Of a stretch of DNA of 64,000 bases, positions 1 through 11,600 are shown piece after piece. Every line of letters begins with the position of its first letter. The stretch's first letter is position 1. The notes under the pieces were generated by a model. It saw only the letters and a list, made by a program, of their open reading frames with translations, did not search any database and was not told the DNA's origin. Source of the stretch: Acorus gramineus (taxonomy: Eukaryota; Streptophyta; Magnoliopsida; Acorales; Acoraceae); NCBI GenBank assembly GCA_030737835.1, contig JAUJYN010000013.1, forward strand, positions 1,955,293-2,019,292. Direction: 5' to 3'. Made by a program: the position numbers and the translations under genes.

Positions 1-477
1 AAATTGGTGAACCCAAGCTTACCTGACCAATCCCAATGTGACAACATTCTTATGTAAAAGTGATGGGATGAAATGTTTCTTGTGATTGGACCAAAATCAA
101 TCTGGTCACCAAATTGGTCAAATATTTGGTCATTGGATCATGACTCGTCTTCCAAATGCTCTCTACATAAGGAAAATTATCCAGTAACCAAAATCTTTGA
201 GTAATTTGGTGAATTGTAGTGACGTGGTCCAATAACAGAAGTGATAACTTGTACCAAAAAGTGAAAGGATTACATGTCCCCTTACTATTGGTCAAATTTT
301 TTGTCACTGGATCAGTAAATCATGTAAAAATTGCAAGTCCTCATGCACAGAAAAAATGAATCTAAATTTAATATTGCCCATCAGGTTTATTCCATGGCTT
401 TACCATTGTATAATCAATCCTCGGTGATATTCATATATGACCTGCCATTTAAATATTTCACTTTATCATGAATACAG
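1..477 (+). other. Probable intron of the CTD phosphatase-like gene
   Basis: AT-rich non-coding sequence directly upstream of the exon at 478. It ends in a clear splice acceptor (…AATACAG) with a T-rich stretch before it, so it is most simply the last intron of the gene whose final exon follows. The phrase TTGGTCA and near variants recur several times in 1-320. I see no other coding exon; the rest of the gene lies left of the window. Confidence 0.6.
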
Positions 478-636
478 GTTTTCCGGTTGCAAGTGAATAA
501 CGGAATACCCATTACGAGCTGGTTTGATGATCAATCGGATCAGGCATTGGTCTGCCTTCTTCCATTCCTGGAGACATTGGTTCATGCGGATGATGTCCGT
601 CCTCTAATTGCAAAGAGGTTTAGCAATGAAGATTGA
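478..636 (+). CDS. Last exon of SCP1-like small phosphatase (NIF/TFIIF-interacting CTD phosphatase family), partial
   Basis: After an AG acceptor at 476-477 the frame encodes 52 residues beginning VFRLQVNNGIPI and ending KRFSNED, then TGA. This matches the C-terminal tail of plant NIF-family (FCP1/SCP1-like, HAD superfamily) phosphatases: VNNGIPI, the SWFDD motif, the D.AL..LLPFLE helix and the ADDVRP..A..F end. In this family the tail completes the HAD fold; the catalytic DxDxT motif is in upstream exons outside the window. The family dephosphorylates Ser/Thr residues, classically the RNA polymerase II C-terminal domain; the substrate here is unknown. No frameshift or stop interrupts the exon, so the gene looks intact as far as it can be seen. 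Phase 0 at the acceptor. Assignment to the family is firm; the precise subgroup is not. Confidence 0.85.
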   Translation, partial: VFRLQVNNGIPITSWFDDQSDQALVCLLPFLETLVHADDVRPLIAKRFSNED

Positions 637-1535
637 TGGGTTTTATTTATTCCATCATTACGATTGATTGAATATTCTTTGCATCCTCCCTCTTCACCGA
701 CACCGACATCCAACTTTCATCTTCATTGCTGAATTCATACTTCTGCTGTATATTCATCACATCTTCTTTTATGGGTTGTGAAACTACGCTGAGTCTTGAT
801 TTTTTTTTTTCTTTTCCTCCCCTCTGTGCAGATTAGGATTCGTGTTTTATCAGATTGTTGTGTACAGTATAGTTGAACAACCTTATAGTAAAATAAACAA
901 TTTAGACTATTTGATTTTCCTATATATTTGTCTAATAATAATGTATTTTTTTCTCTTATTGTTGTTCATAAGTTGTTTATAATTATATGGTCCTATCTCC
1001 ATGGGAAGGTTTTTTTAATCTTTTCCCATCTGTAGAAGATTTCATGGGGTCATGAACTTTAACACTTACCCGTGCAGGTGTCTTGGTATTTGTATGGTTA
1101 ATGTTTTTTGAAGAATTGTGATTCTGTTGTATAGGCCATGATATTCATCTCTCTTATCATGGTTATATTTATTAAAGCTGAGTTTCTCATGTTTGCTTCT
1201 GGGTGGAATAGTTTCATGTTCAAAGCCGTAGGATTCTGGTCAATGAATAAATGTCGTGTCTTGATTTGAGGAAAAATAACTATGTCCAGAGTAAGAATAT
1301 TTAAAACACAGACCCACGTGTATGTAATTTATATATTATCTCAATGTAGAAGATGAATGTCAGATTGTCAGACTTGGTTTTGAGTGTAGACGACACCGTC
1401 TCGTCTAGGGCCCTCATCTATGGAGAGCCAAAAATGTGGAGAAAAAATTGATGATTTATTTTCTATTGCATTGTGATCTATATACATCGATGGATGACTA
1501 TTAAGTTATATGAATCGGGGACTACCCCTCCCCCT
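637..1535 (+). other. 3' UTR and intergenic sequence after the phosphatase gene
   Basis: AT-rich, with no supportable ORF, RNA gene or mobile element. The first few hundred bases are probably the 3' UTR. I see nothing else in it. Confidence 0.5.
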
Positions 1536-2425
1536 TAGGCCAGTCAACGGGTTCGGGTCGGGGTGGACCTGGATCCGATGCGTGGCAAGACCTGGCGGGT
1601 TCGGGTCCAACCCAGGACCCGACGGATCCGGGGAAATGTGAACCTAGACCCATTGGACCGGGGTCGGGTCCGACCTGACCCGGATGGTTGGTAAAAAAAA
1701 AAAAAACAAGAAGAGTTCATGTATTTGTTTGCCTTACCATTCTATTTGAAATTTTTTATAATATAATATTATTATTAATTAGACTATGTTTAAATATAAT
1801 TTTATGCAATTCAAAAGAAGTAAATGAATTATTAAACAACATCCAAAACAATATTCACTAACATAAAAAACATATTAACCTAAATAATAAACATAACTAA
1901 TTATACAAACATTCAAAACAATATTAACCTAAACAACATTCAAAACAATAAACACTAACATATTAACCTAAATAATAAACATAAATCATGCAACAAACTA
2001 ATTAATCATACAAATTTAAAAGCTAATAAGTTAATTGTCCAAAACAAACCGACGACAATACATTACTAAGTTTATTACATATTAAACAATCAAGTTCTTG
2101 CAAGTTGCAACATCAACACAACAAAAAAAAATGTTATGATTATGATTATGACTTATGATTTATGGGTTTGTTATGATTATGATTTATGAACTTGTAGATA
2201 CAAAAATAAGTTAAGTAAGAAATGAAATTATGTATCAACTAATACTAATGATCTTATAATATATGAGCATATTTTAATAAAACAATCGGGTCTCGGGTTC
2301 AACGGGTCAGGATAGGGTGAACTCGGACCCGACCCGTTTGTTTGTTCAGGTCCGCTGAGTCGGATCCAAATAGAATCGGGTATATTACACGTGTAATCGG
2401 ATCCGGGTCGGTCCCTTCCCCCCCC
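1536..2425. mobile_element. hAT-type MITE of the GGGTCC-rich family, copy 1 (right end degenerate)
   Basis: Starts with TAGGCCAGTCAACGGG, like copies 2 and 3, and has the same layout: a GGGTCC/GGACCC-rich outer arm, an AT-rich middle with repeated ACATTCAAAACAATA-like phrases, and a second GC-rich arm containing the TATTACACGTGTAATCGG motif. The right arm stops at GGTCGGTCCC and runs into a C tract (about 2410-2431), so the terminal inverted repeat is lost and no target duplication can be read. It is the most diverged of the three copies. No coding capacity. Confidence 0.8.
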
Positions 2426-2616
2426 CCCCCCCCTTCACTCTTTTGTGATGTTAATGATATTATCAACAATTATCATTTGTTGCACACATTCATTATGGGT
2501 GATGTGACCTACATCACAGGTTAAATGCTGCTTTAGTTATAACTTATAATAACATTATTTCGTAATACAACAACGTCAAGATGGACATGGTGAGAACATC
2601 GACATATTATAAATTT

Positions 2617-3132
2617 GGGGAAAATCCAAATAACCCCTATAAACTCTATATATCCTTTAGCTTTTTTTAAAGTCCATATGACCCTTTGAAAATACTTATG
2701 TAAATTCAAATAACCGTCAAGTTAAACTTTTGTTGACAAATAATCAATATTGTGCTTTGTTAATCCTGACTGAAAATACTGTATACTAAAAACTTTCTAC
2801 AATTTGTTAAAAATGTAAAAAATCTTTTGTATATGACAATTTTATCCTTTCGGATAGATTGTAAAACCCTATCTATATAGATAAAATCATCATTTATAAA
2901 GGGTTTTTCACATTTTTAATACATTATAAAGGAGTTTTGGTATGTTATGTTTTCAACAAGGGTTAACCAGACAGAATATTTACAGAATAATCATAATCTG
3001 TCAATGAAAATTTAACTAAGAGGACTATTTGAATTTACATATGTATTTTCAGGGGGTGATATGGACTTTTAAAAAAGTTAGGGGGTTATATGGATTTCAG
3101 ACAATTTACATGAGGTTATTTGGATTTTTCCC
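2617..3132. mobile_element. MITE with long terminal inverted repeats (Mutator-like candidate)
   Basis: The left arm (GGGGAAAATCCAAATAAC…) reads back on the opposite strand from the right end (…GGATTTTTCCC), and the similarity continues for about 100 bp through the phrases AAGTCCATATGACCC and ATGTAAATTCAAATA. The flanks TATAAATTT and TATAATTTA are close to a 9-bp target duplication, offset by one base. Long inverted arms plus a probable 9-bp duplication suggest a non-autonomous Mutator-like element. There is no ORF. The element sits between two hAT MITEs. Confidence 0.65.
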
Positions 3133-3159
3133 TATAATTTAAGGCGAGGGATCTGTGAA

Positions 3160-3992
3160 TAGGCCTGTCAACGGGTCGGGTCCGGGTCGGGTCGGGGTGG
3201 ACCCGGACCCGACCCGTGACAGGACCCGGTGGGTCCGGATCCAACCTAGGATCCAGCGGGTCCAGAGAAATGTGGACCCGGACCCGGACCCGGACCCGTC
3301 GGACCCGGGTCGGGTCCGGGTCCGACCCAACCCGGATGGTTGGGTAAAAAAAAAAAAAAAAGAGAATAGCTCATGTATTTGTATGTCTTATCATTCTATT
3401 TGAAATTTTTTGTAATAAAACATTATTGTTAATAAGACTATGTTTGAATATAATTTTATACAATTCAAAAGAAGTAAATGAATTATTAAACAACATCCAA
3501 AACAATAATCACTAACATAAAAAACATATTAACCTAAATAATAAACATAACTAACCTAAACAACATTCAAAACAATATTAACCTAAATAACATTCAAAAC
3601 AATAAACACTAACATATTAACCTAAATAATAAACATAAATCATGCAACAAACTAATTAATCATACAAATTCAAAAGCTAATAAGTTAATCGTCCAAAACA
3701 AACCAATTTATAGGCTTGTTATGATTATGATTTATGAACTTGTAGATACAAAAATAAGTTAAGTAAGAAATAAAATTATGTATCAACTAATACTAATGGT
3801 CTTATAATATATGAACATATATTAAAAAAAACAGTCGGGTCCAACGGGTCGGGGCAGGGTGGACCCGGACCCGACCCGTTTGTTTGTTCGGGTCCGTCGG
3901 GTCGGGTCCAAATCGGGTCGGGTATATTACACGTGTAATCGAGTCCGGGTCGGGTCGGGTCCGGGTCTGGACCCGACCCGTTGACAGGCCTA
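3160..3992. mobile_element. hAT-type MITE of the GGGTCC-rich family, copy 2, complete with 8-bp TSD
   Basis: Terminal inverted repeats TAGGCCTGTCAACGGGTCGG and its complement at the right end are perfect for about 20 bp. The element is flanked by the exact 8-bp duplication TCTGTGAA (3152-3159 and 3993-4000), the duplication length of the hAT superfamily. Both arms are built from GGGTCC/GGACCC/CGGGTC hexamers and can fold extensively; the middle is AT-rich. 833 bp, no transposase, hence non-autonomous. Short open frames across it (3155-3403, 3884-4093) simply follow the repeat. Confidence 0.9.
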
Positions 3993-4000
3993 TCTGTGAA

Positions 4001-4840
4001 CCCCCTTTTTTATATACTTTACAAATGGGGCACCCTATTATGTTAGATAATCATATATTTTACTTGGTTAATGTTGCATTTAATTCATTTTAAAGGATGT
4101 TTTTTTCTTTATTATATCATCCAGTTCATTTAAAATGATCTAATGAAAGATTGAAAGGGACTCGGGCACCTACTTTGATAAGGAGTACCTAAATTTATAT
4201 TTGTATCTTTTTTAGGACATTATTTTGATGAAAGTGTATTATATACTAATTTCTAAACTATGAGTTAAATCTTGATACACATGCAATATATATTGAAAGT
4301 TATAGAAAAAAAATTAACATTTTTTTCTTAGTAATTGAAAATGTTCATTCACTGGTATCATAGCTATGCATCATTCATTAGATGATTCTGAACCATGTGA
4401 TATTTATCTAGATTAGGGAACTATAATGTCGGGGTCATTTTCAACATAAAGATGTATATGCATGTGTATATTAATATAAAAAAAAAAGTATTTTAAAAAC
4501 TACTACTATAAAGGTTCACAATTCATAAGAGCTAAAGAACCCACTCCTCGGAGTTATCTACTCAAAATTAAATGATTTTATTATCTAAATAGAAATCAAA
4601 TGAAGTGATATGAAATGAAATTAAGAAAGATTTTTATAGATATAATATATAATGAAATGTAATGAAATCATCAACTTTTCACTATAAAAAAATTATCCCA
4701 AATAGACAATTGAAATGGATTTGAAATCCTTATTCAAAAATTGATTAAGATCCTCTATATGAATACATTTGTTTATATGCCAAAAAAACAAGATCAAAAG
4801 AATATCTAGGATTCCACTTAAATTCCAGCAAAACTTAAAC
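4001..4840. other. AT-rich intergenic sequence
   Basis: No supportable gene, RNA or repeat seen between the hAT MITE and the start of the Harbinger region. Confidence 0.5.
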
Positions 4841-4843
4841 CAT

Positions 4844-4860
4844 GTTTGGATGTGGGTTTG
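4844..4860. repeat. Left arm of a 17-bp perfect inverted repeat pair bracketing the Harbinger region
   Basis: GTTTGGATGTGGGTTTG here is the exact reverse complement of 19399-19415. A less perfect match (GTTTGGAAGTGAGTTTG) lies on the reverse strand at about 18522-18544, just outside the right Harbinger end. TTA occurs outside both perfect arms. The pair may be the ends of an older Tourist-like element that the Harbinger entered. Which arm pairs with which is unresolved. Confidence 0.45.
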
Positions 4861-4870
4861 AGGGGCTTTA

Positions 4871-6083
4871 CCCGTTTGGGAAGTGGAATTGCCTTATTCA
4901 GTCCTGATAGTTATACTGTGATAGATAATAGTGTTTGGTAGAATAAGCGTATCTGTGTTTGGTTGTTTTTTTTGTTATTCGTATTGGGAAACGTAATATT
5001 TAGATTTTTGATATTTGGTTAACCCAGAATAAATTGTGGATGAATGGTTGATAAGGAATGGATAATGAGTTATTATATTTAAAATGTCAACTTTGCCCCT
5101 GGAATATAAGTTGTTGTTTGGTATAGTTGATAGATATATATCAATTCATGATGAATGAAATTAAATTTGAACCGTCCATCTTATGTAATATTTTATGGTG
5201 GACCTTCAAATATTTTTTTACAATTAACTCTATGTATGCTTAGTGTTGATTCCAATTGCTTTGTAATGATTCCAAGTATGGGTTATGTGTTAATTAAATT
5301 TACTCAATCGGTTAGTCATAAATAGTAATAAATTAAAATGTTTTTATTTTTGTCTAATTAAATGACTGAGAATTATTAACAAATTTTAGTGTCAATCTTA
5401 ATCTTTTTGTTGTACCAAATAGCCCTAGTTATCTTATATTGCTTCATTTAATTTGCGACCATCTGTTATATGTCAATTTTCAAGTAACTTATAATAGGGT
5501 CCACTAAGTTATTTATACACCTATATTATGTAATTTTTTGTATGAACAAGATAAATATATAAATAATGATATATACAGAAATAACCTAAGTAGTAATAAT
5601 TGCAAATGTACAATATATTTGATATTAGGAAAATGAAGTTAGCAAAACACATCACTCACATGAAACAACCACTTCACATTGATCCAAAATCTCTTCTCAT
5701 CTAGGAAACCATGGTGAACATGAAGGTGGTAATTGACACAATATATTAATTGGAACTATGACATCCCTGTTATCAAATGTTAACATATATATAAATTTCA
5801 TGATCACACACATATCTAAACACATACATATGGCATGTTATAAGAAGGCTAAATTATATAATATTAGACATGAAAGACATCATCACAATACATTCATAAG
5901 TTCATATTCACATTAACCTCCTGTAGTATCGAGCTTAAGTCAAAATTAGCATCATGGATAAACAGAATGTGGTGTTTGAACATCCATACAAACTGAATAA
6001 TCAACAAAATTGGCTCATAAACTAGTGGGCATCATAAAATAAAAGTGTTGAGTTTGTAAGACAATCCCAACCCTTGCATACTA
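4871..6083. other. Non-coding 3' portion of the Harbinger element
   Basis: AT-rich sequence between the proposed left end and the third ORF. It contains the phrases TGTTTGGT and AACTTTGCCCC, of the kind seen in subterminal regions of Tourist/Harbinger elements. No coding exon recognised. Confidence 0.45.
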
Positions 6084-6653
6084 TCAATGACGCATGAACA
6101 AAACAAACAACAGAATGAAAATAAGTCCAACAAGCACCACAAATGATGCAAACAAACTCAGAAAGAGTGGCATAACTGGAATCCCATGAACAGTCACCTC
6201 AGATAAGAAAATAGTGGCTTGAACCTCACCTGAAATATGATGTGACTGTTCTACACTATACAACAACTGGTGGTGCACTGGCTGTGAGGACTATGGCAGT
6301 ATCTCGGTTGGTGTAAGATCTGGAAGGTCTGCAGTAGCTGGTGGAGTGTCTGGTAGCAGTGGTTTGTTCATGCCATTGGTCTCATCTGATGGAGGGGGTG
6401 TGGTATCCAACACAATGATAGGTGCATCCGACCGTAGGCCTGCATTCACAGAGTTTATGAATGCAAACTTCTCCTCGATATCGTTCACACCCATGAATGT
6501 AGCTCCTCTGAAGCGATGCACCTGTGCGTGACAGGCTGCCCAATTATCGTACACTCCGGGCCTCCTTCCCTTTGCGACCATGTAATATGGATAATTTCTC
6601 ATCCAATGGAAACAAGTGCATGTTACATAAATAGAAAATATAATGAGTAACAT
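6084..6653 (-). pseudogene. Third Harbinger ORF: RNase H1-type hybrid-binding (caulimovirus viroplasmin-like) domain plus C-terminal membrane segment, one in-frame stop
   Basis: The first half encodes a fold recognisable as the RNase H1 N-terminal hybrid-binding domain (also named caulimovirus viroplasmin domain, PF01693): YYMVAKGRRPGVYDNW, then CHAQVHRFRGATF, then an acidic-aromatic helix EEKFAFINS. In RNases H1 this domain binds RNA/DNA hybrids. A Pro/Thr/Asp-rich linker follows. A TAG at 6291-6293 interrupts the frame, but four sense codons later the same frame continues to 6084 and ends in about 25 hydrophobic residues (PLFLSLFASFVVLVGL…) followed by MRH, a tail-anchor-like membrane segment. 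No RNase H catalytic domain is present. The start is uncertain: residues before RNYPYYMVAKG resemble non-coding sequence and an upstream exon near 6760-6785 is possible. It lies downstream of the transposase on the same strand. Function unknown. Confidence 0.6.
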
Positions 6654-6877
6654 TATTTTAAATCACATAGTCAATCAAATGAATGTTGTATATAACTAAA
6701 CAAATATCATAGAATGCAAAGGGCAATAGGAGTTTAATACATTGACAAACCAAACTACCAGAAACGCCATCACCTCACTGCCTCTGCAATTAGAAAACCC
6801 ATATATAGATGACTAACACATCAAGGATTGTTAAATTCAAATGTCATGTAATTTAAAGACTCCATTTCAACTTTCAC

Positions 6878-8267
6878 TTACATTCCTAACCCCCACAATT
6901 GATCGGTAATCATTGTTCTCAGTTGAGCCCCTCCAACATTATCCTCGTTTGCCACATCGGTATTTCCTTCATCTCTAACATCCCCAACTCCATCCATTTC
7001 ATCTTGACTCATATTAAATAAAAAGTCTGACCCTTCCTCCCTACGAATGAAGTTATGGAGTATGCAACATGTAAGTGCAATTTAGTCTGGGTTCTGAATG
7101 GATAATATGGAATGCATTTAAGACATTTGAAGCGCATTTTTAGAACTCCAAATGCACGCTCAATGACATTCCTCAACTGTGCATACCTATGGTTGAAGAG
7201 TTCATTTGGACCGTTATATCTATTACATCTGCGATTCAGAAACTCAGACAAATGATATCTATGAGAACGGTAGGGTGCAAGAAACTTATCAGTGTTCGCG
7301 TATCCAGAGTCAACCAAATAATATTTTCCTGGTAGAAAGGATTCGTATTAGTTTAATAAAAATGAATGATATAGCACAAGTTAAAAAACTGGTTTACAAT
7401 GATATGGATGAATATACCTTCTGGGACACTAAAACCCCCACTCTCCAATGCCCATCTAAAGACTTTCATGTCGGCCATTGAATCTTCCCAACCAACAATG
7501 AAGTATTGGAATTGCAAGTCAAACGAGCAAGCGGCCATCACATTCTGTGATATCCATCTCTTCCGATTGCGATATCTTGTGGCCTTATTTTTTCTGACAA
7601 GTGCAGGGATGTGTGTCCCATCAATTGCCCCCACCGCATTCTATAATTGAAGAACGCATGTATTTGCATAAGATTGATATGACATATATGAGAAAGAGTT
7701 GGAATAGAACATGTTATGAGAAGTATAAACTCACCTTAAAATATGGGTAAAAGATTTTGTTGTGCCTCACATGAGGATGGACTTGCACATCATTTTGTAG
7801 AAGGTTGATGTACTCTCGTTTTAGGGACACCACTGCTTTGAGGACAGCATTGAAGTGCCTACTTATTGTCTCCCCTAAATGGTGAAAGCGTTCCGATAAC
7901 ACCCTATTAGACAAACCATGGCCGAGAGCATGAAGAAAGATTGCAAGCTGTTCAGTACAAGTGAGGTTGGTAGTGTCTTTTAGGAGACCTTTGTTGATCA
8001 AGACATCCCTCAGTTTTAAGAACATTGGAGGACACATGCGGAGATTCTCATATGCCCTAGCCTCATGTCCTTGGAGCAACTCATGTACAAATGCATGGCC
8101 TGACAAGGGTCCAGTTCTCATCGGTCTCCTTGTCAATGATTGGCTTTCAACCCTATACCTGAAATGGTCAAGTACATAGGCCATCTCCAAGAACATTGAT
8201 TCCTTATCCTCTTCAAAAAATTGACTAAAAATTCAAACTGAAGTCTTTTCCTTGTTGAGGAATCCAT
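6878..8267 (-). pseudogene. PIF/Harbinger DDE transposase (HARBI1-like), two frameshifts
   Basis: Three exons with good splice signals: 8267-7736 approximately (donor AAG/GTGAGT at 7735), 7640-7418 and 7328-6878. Exon 1 starts MDSSTRKRLQFEF and includes the helix-turn-helix part (LTCTEQLAIFLHALGHGLSN…). The DDE catalytic residues are visible: Asp in AIDGTHI, Asp in YYLVDSGYAN and Glu in VIERAFGVLK, followed by a family-typical CCILHNFIRR segment. Two single-base losses break the frame: one in a T run near 8218 (between VNF and the FEEDKES frame) and one near 7083 (after FRTQTK). The C-terminus ends at GLGM then TAA (6878-6880). It would have catalysed excision and insertion at TTA/TAA sites together with ORF1. 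In its present form no full-length protein can be made. Confidence 0.85.
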
Positions 8268-8622
8268 AGACTGCATTTGGGCAAATAAGAGAGCATTGAA
8301 TATACACATACAAAATGGAAGAGGGATACAAATGGATTGTGAATTGCCATTTGACGGATGATGCATGAATTCATATCACATGAAGATTTCAAGCATTCAA
8401 ACATAACATCACCATCACCGATATATATACATGTGGATTATCATATAGCATCCATGTGCTACAAATACTTACAAAACTAGGAGTGTTTCCAGAAATAACC
8501 CTAATTACACATCATTCTAGTATTTTCATCAAAAGATGATAATGTCTTCTTAGATTACATATCCATATTAATAATACGTTACTAGGCTTCCTACTGTAGG
8601 TGGCTCAAAAAATAAGACTACG

Positions 8623-11600
8623 TTAGGAAAAACAGAAAGGTAACTGCTTGAGTCCTTCATATGGTGCAAGTGGAACGTAGGGAGGTGGTTGATAGTTCAT
8701 CCCCTGTCTCTCAATCCAGTCTATCTTCAAGTCATCCGGGAATGTCATGAAAATAGTGCGGTTCGCCTCATCCTTCAGAGCCTCAACTGCAGCCAACTTA
8801 CTAGCCGAACTGAGTTGCCTAAACATTGAAAAACACTTGATTGCCTGCTCCAAAGTGTACTTCCCCTCATAATCTTTTTTCAAGTATTCTTTTGCCACAT
8901 CCACCCTTCGCCTCCCAATTTCAATGAACTCAGCCATGTATCCTTCAGCAGCAATTGAGTTCTTCACCCTCTTACTAGACCCAAATGATCGTTTTTTTGG
9001 AATTTGCAAATCATCCTCTCCCATGTCAGAAGCAGTGGACGCTATGGAACGTTTACCCTTTCTCCTAGAGGTTGGTTCACCTTCATCAGGTATCTCAATT
9101 GGTGTGGTGGTCCCCCACTTGTTTTCATATGTATTCCCTCGAGTGAAGTAATCCTCCACTGATGGTCTCTCTATATATAGTGAATCAAACCTATTTTTGT
9201 TGGCCTCCATTTAGTCTCATTCAGTGTCATTGTCATCCTCATCCTCACTGACGAGGGAGGCATGGGCATGGAATTCTTGGATGTGGAGTTCCCACATATT
9301 ATGGAGAATTCTTTGAACCATATAAATGGCTTGTCCCGGCATAACCCAAACTTGGTATTGTTCTGCACAGGATAAGCAGACAACGACTTTAATTTAACAT
9401 CGAACATTTGAGGAGACGATGACAAAACTAAACTATCCTCAATTGTACATACCGATATGACCCTATGTAACGTCTCTGTATTTTTAGCCTTATATATTAT
9501 TTTAAATATATAATGGAATTTTTTTAAATTAAAATTTAATTATTTCATTTTTAGATTTGGCGGTGGGTCCAAATGGGTCCAATTTGATTTATAATTATAA
9601 TAATTATAAATTGATGTTGAAATATTTATTTTATATTTTTCTGGAGATCTTTATAGTCTCAAGATATTTTGGTTGAAATTTGGTGAGATTCGGAGTTCGA
9701 AAAATTATATTTTTAGGATTTTGTGTCAAGTTATTGAGCCTAGGGATCTGGTTGCGAATCCAGAATACTTTTCAATAGCCTTCAGGGATCTATTTGTAAA
9801 TTAGATAGGGATCTGTCTGTAAATCGGATAGGGATCTGTCTGTAAATCGGATAAGGACCTCGTTGTAAACCTGGAATACTTGAGGGGTCGTTTTGTAATT
9901 TGATAAAAACCCCTTTTATATAACACGTTTTGGGTTAGGGTTTGCATCAGATTTCTCATGAGGCATGAAGGGTGTGGATGACCTAACTCTATCGGTCGAG
10001 CACCATGATAAATCTTTCTCTATTAATTTTTATTGTTTAGTGTTTCAATTTATTTTTGTTAGAAGATGATTGTGTCAATCAATTATTTGGGGAAGAAGGT
10101 TGATGGATTAGGGTTAGGGTTTGATTGATTTTAAATAGATGATGTTTTTATTAGATTTCAATGGATCTCGAAGGATTTCTTAAGATCAAACTAGATTTAT
10201 TGGTTTTGGGATTTAAGGGTTATTTTCGGGTTGATTGTATACTTGATCATTAAACCGTGTTTTTGACCATGACAGAGTCGTTTCTGGGAAAATTGTATTT
10301 CACAAACAGAAATAGGTTTCGAAAAGATCTTTCCAACGAATTATTAATCGTCCAATTCGGAGTTACGGGTAGAAAGTTATGATTTTTCAAAGATTTCTGT
10401 ACAGTTTCTTAGAATTCAAATATTTAGCTTCATGACCAAGTTTGATGAATTTTAGAGATTAAAGGGATCCCAAATGGATGTTTAATGAGTATAATTTAAT
10501 TTGTGGGTTTTGATGATTTTGTTGATCTCGGTGACTCAAATTGGATCTTAAATCGATAATTTGGTTTAGTGGGATCAATGAATATTAATTGGATACTATT
10601 GTTATTTGGATCATTGGAGTTGTAGTAGAGCCTTAGTGGATCATTGGAGTTGTAGTGGATTATTTGTCTAAATATTTTATTAGAGAATTGATCGATTTTG
10701 TGGGCCTTATGAAATAAATGGATATTGATTATCGGATCATTGTGAGATATGAACACTTTAATATTTATTTGGAGTTGGGATTTTTGTTAGGCCTTTAAGG
10801 TGAGTTGCGGATTGTAGGTCTATTTGGTACGGGCTCTTGGGATTATTGGGCTGAGTGTTGTTGTAAGTTGTTTGTCATGATTGAATGATTTTCTTATTTA
10901 TTGATTGCATAATTGTTATGCTAGGTTATCCACGTGCGAGTGTGTAGCGTTCATGCACGTGCATCGGTTTGTATTGCATGAACTGGAGGTGAGTGGATGT
11001 CTCTATATTATTTGAAAAGCATCATGTTATTTTATGATTATGAAATCTATCTTGTATGAACCATATGAGCATTTTATCATCATATATGTTGATATTTTGG
11101 ATATATTGTATGCATTGAAAATTATGGGATTTATGAAAATTGTCGCATGTTGTATACTTGAAAGAAGTAGTTTTGATTGTGCATGCATCAAATCGTCTAG
11201 GTGGCTCAGTCTAGGTGGCTGCGGTCTAAATTTGACCCAAGTCTAGGTGGCTGCGGTCTAAATTTGACCCAAGTCTAGGTGGCTATGTCTACGTGGCCCG
11301 ATTTCCAAAGTGAAATCCCTGTGGCTAGGTGTTATGGAAAGCGGGCATGCGTGTCCGTTGCATTCATATACATCATGTAGTTGAAATCATGAGAAGATTT
11401 TTATGACATCATATTTTATTCGAAAGAGAAATGTTATTATATCCTTGAATGTTTTAAATGGCTTCTTTATATTACAACAATTGTTCTATAGACACTTTAT
11501 AACTGATTATTTTAAAGTATAATATATTATTGGGACACTTGTGTCCATTCACTGAGCGTGTGGTAGCTCATCCCTCTCTCTTCCCAACCTTTCAGATTAG

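Noticed and set aside
50-307. 85-codon open frame on the minus strand
   Set aside because: No recognisable domain; lies in the probable intron of the phosphatase gene on the opposite strand.
3139-3403. DPDPDP/GSGSGS-type small proteins
   Set aside because: They are translations of GGGTCC/GGACCC repeats in the hAT MITE arms.
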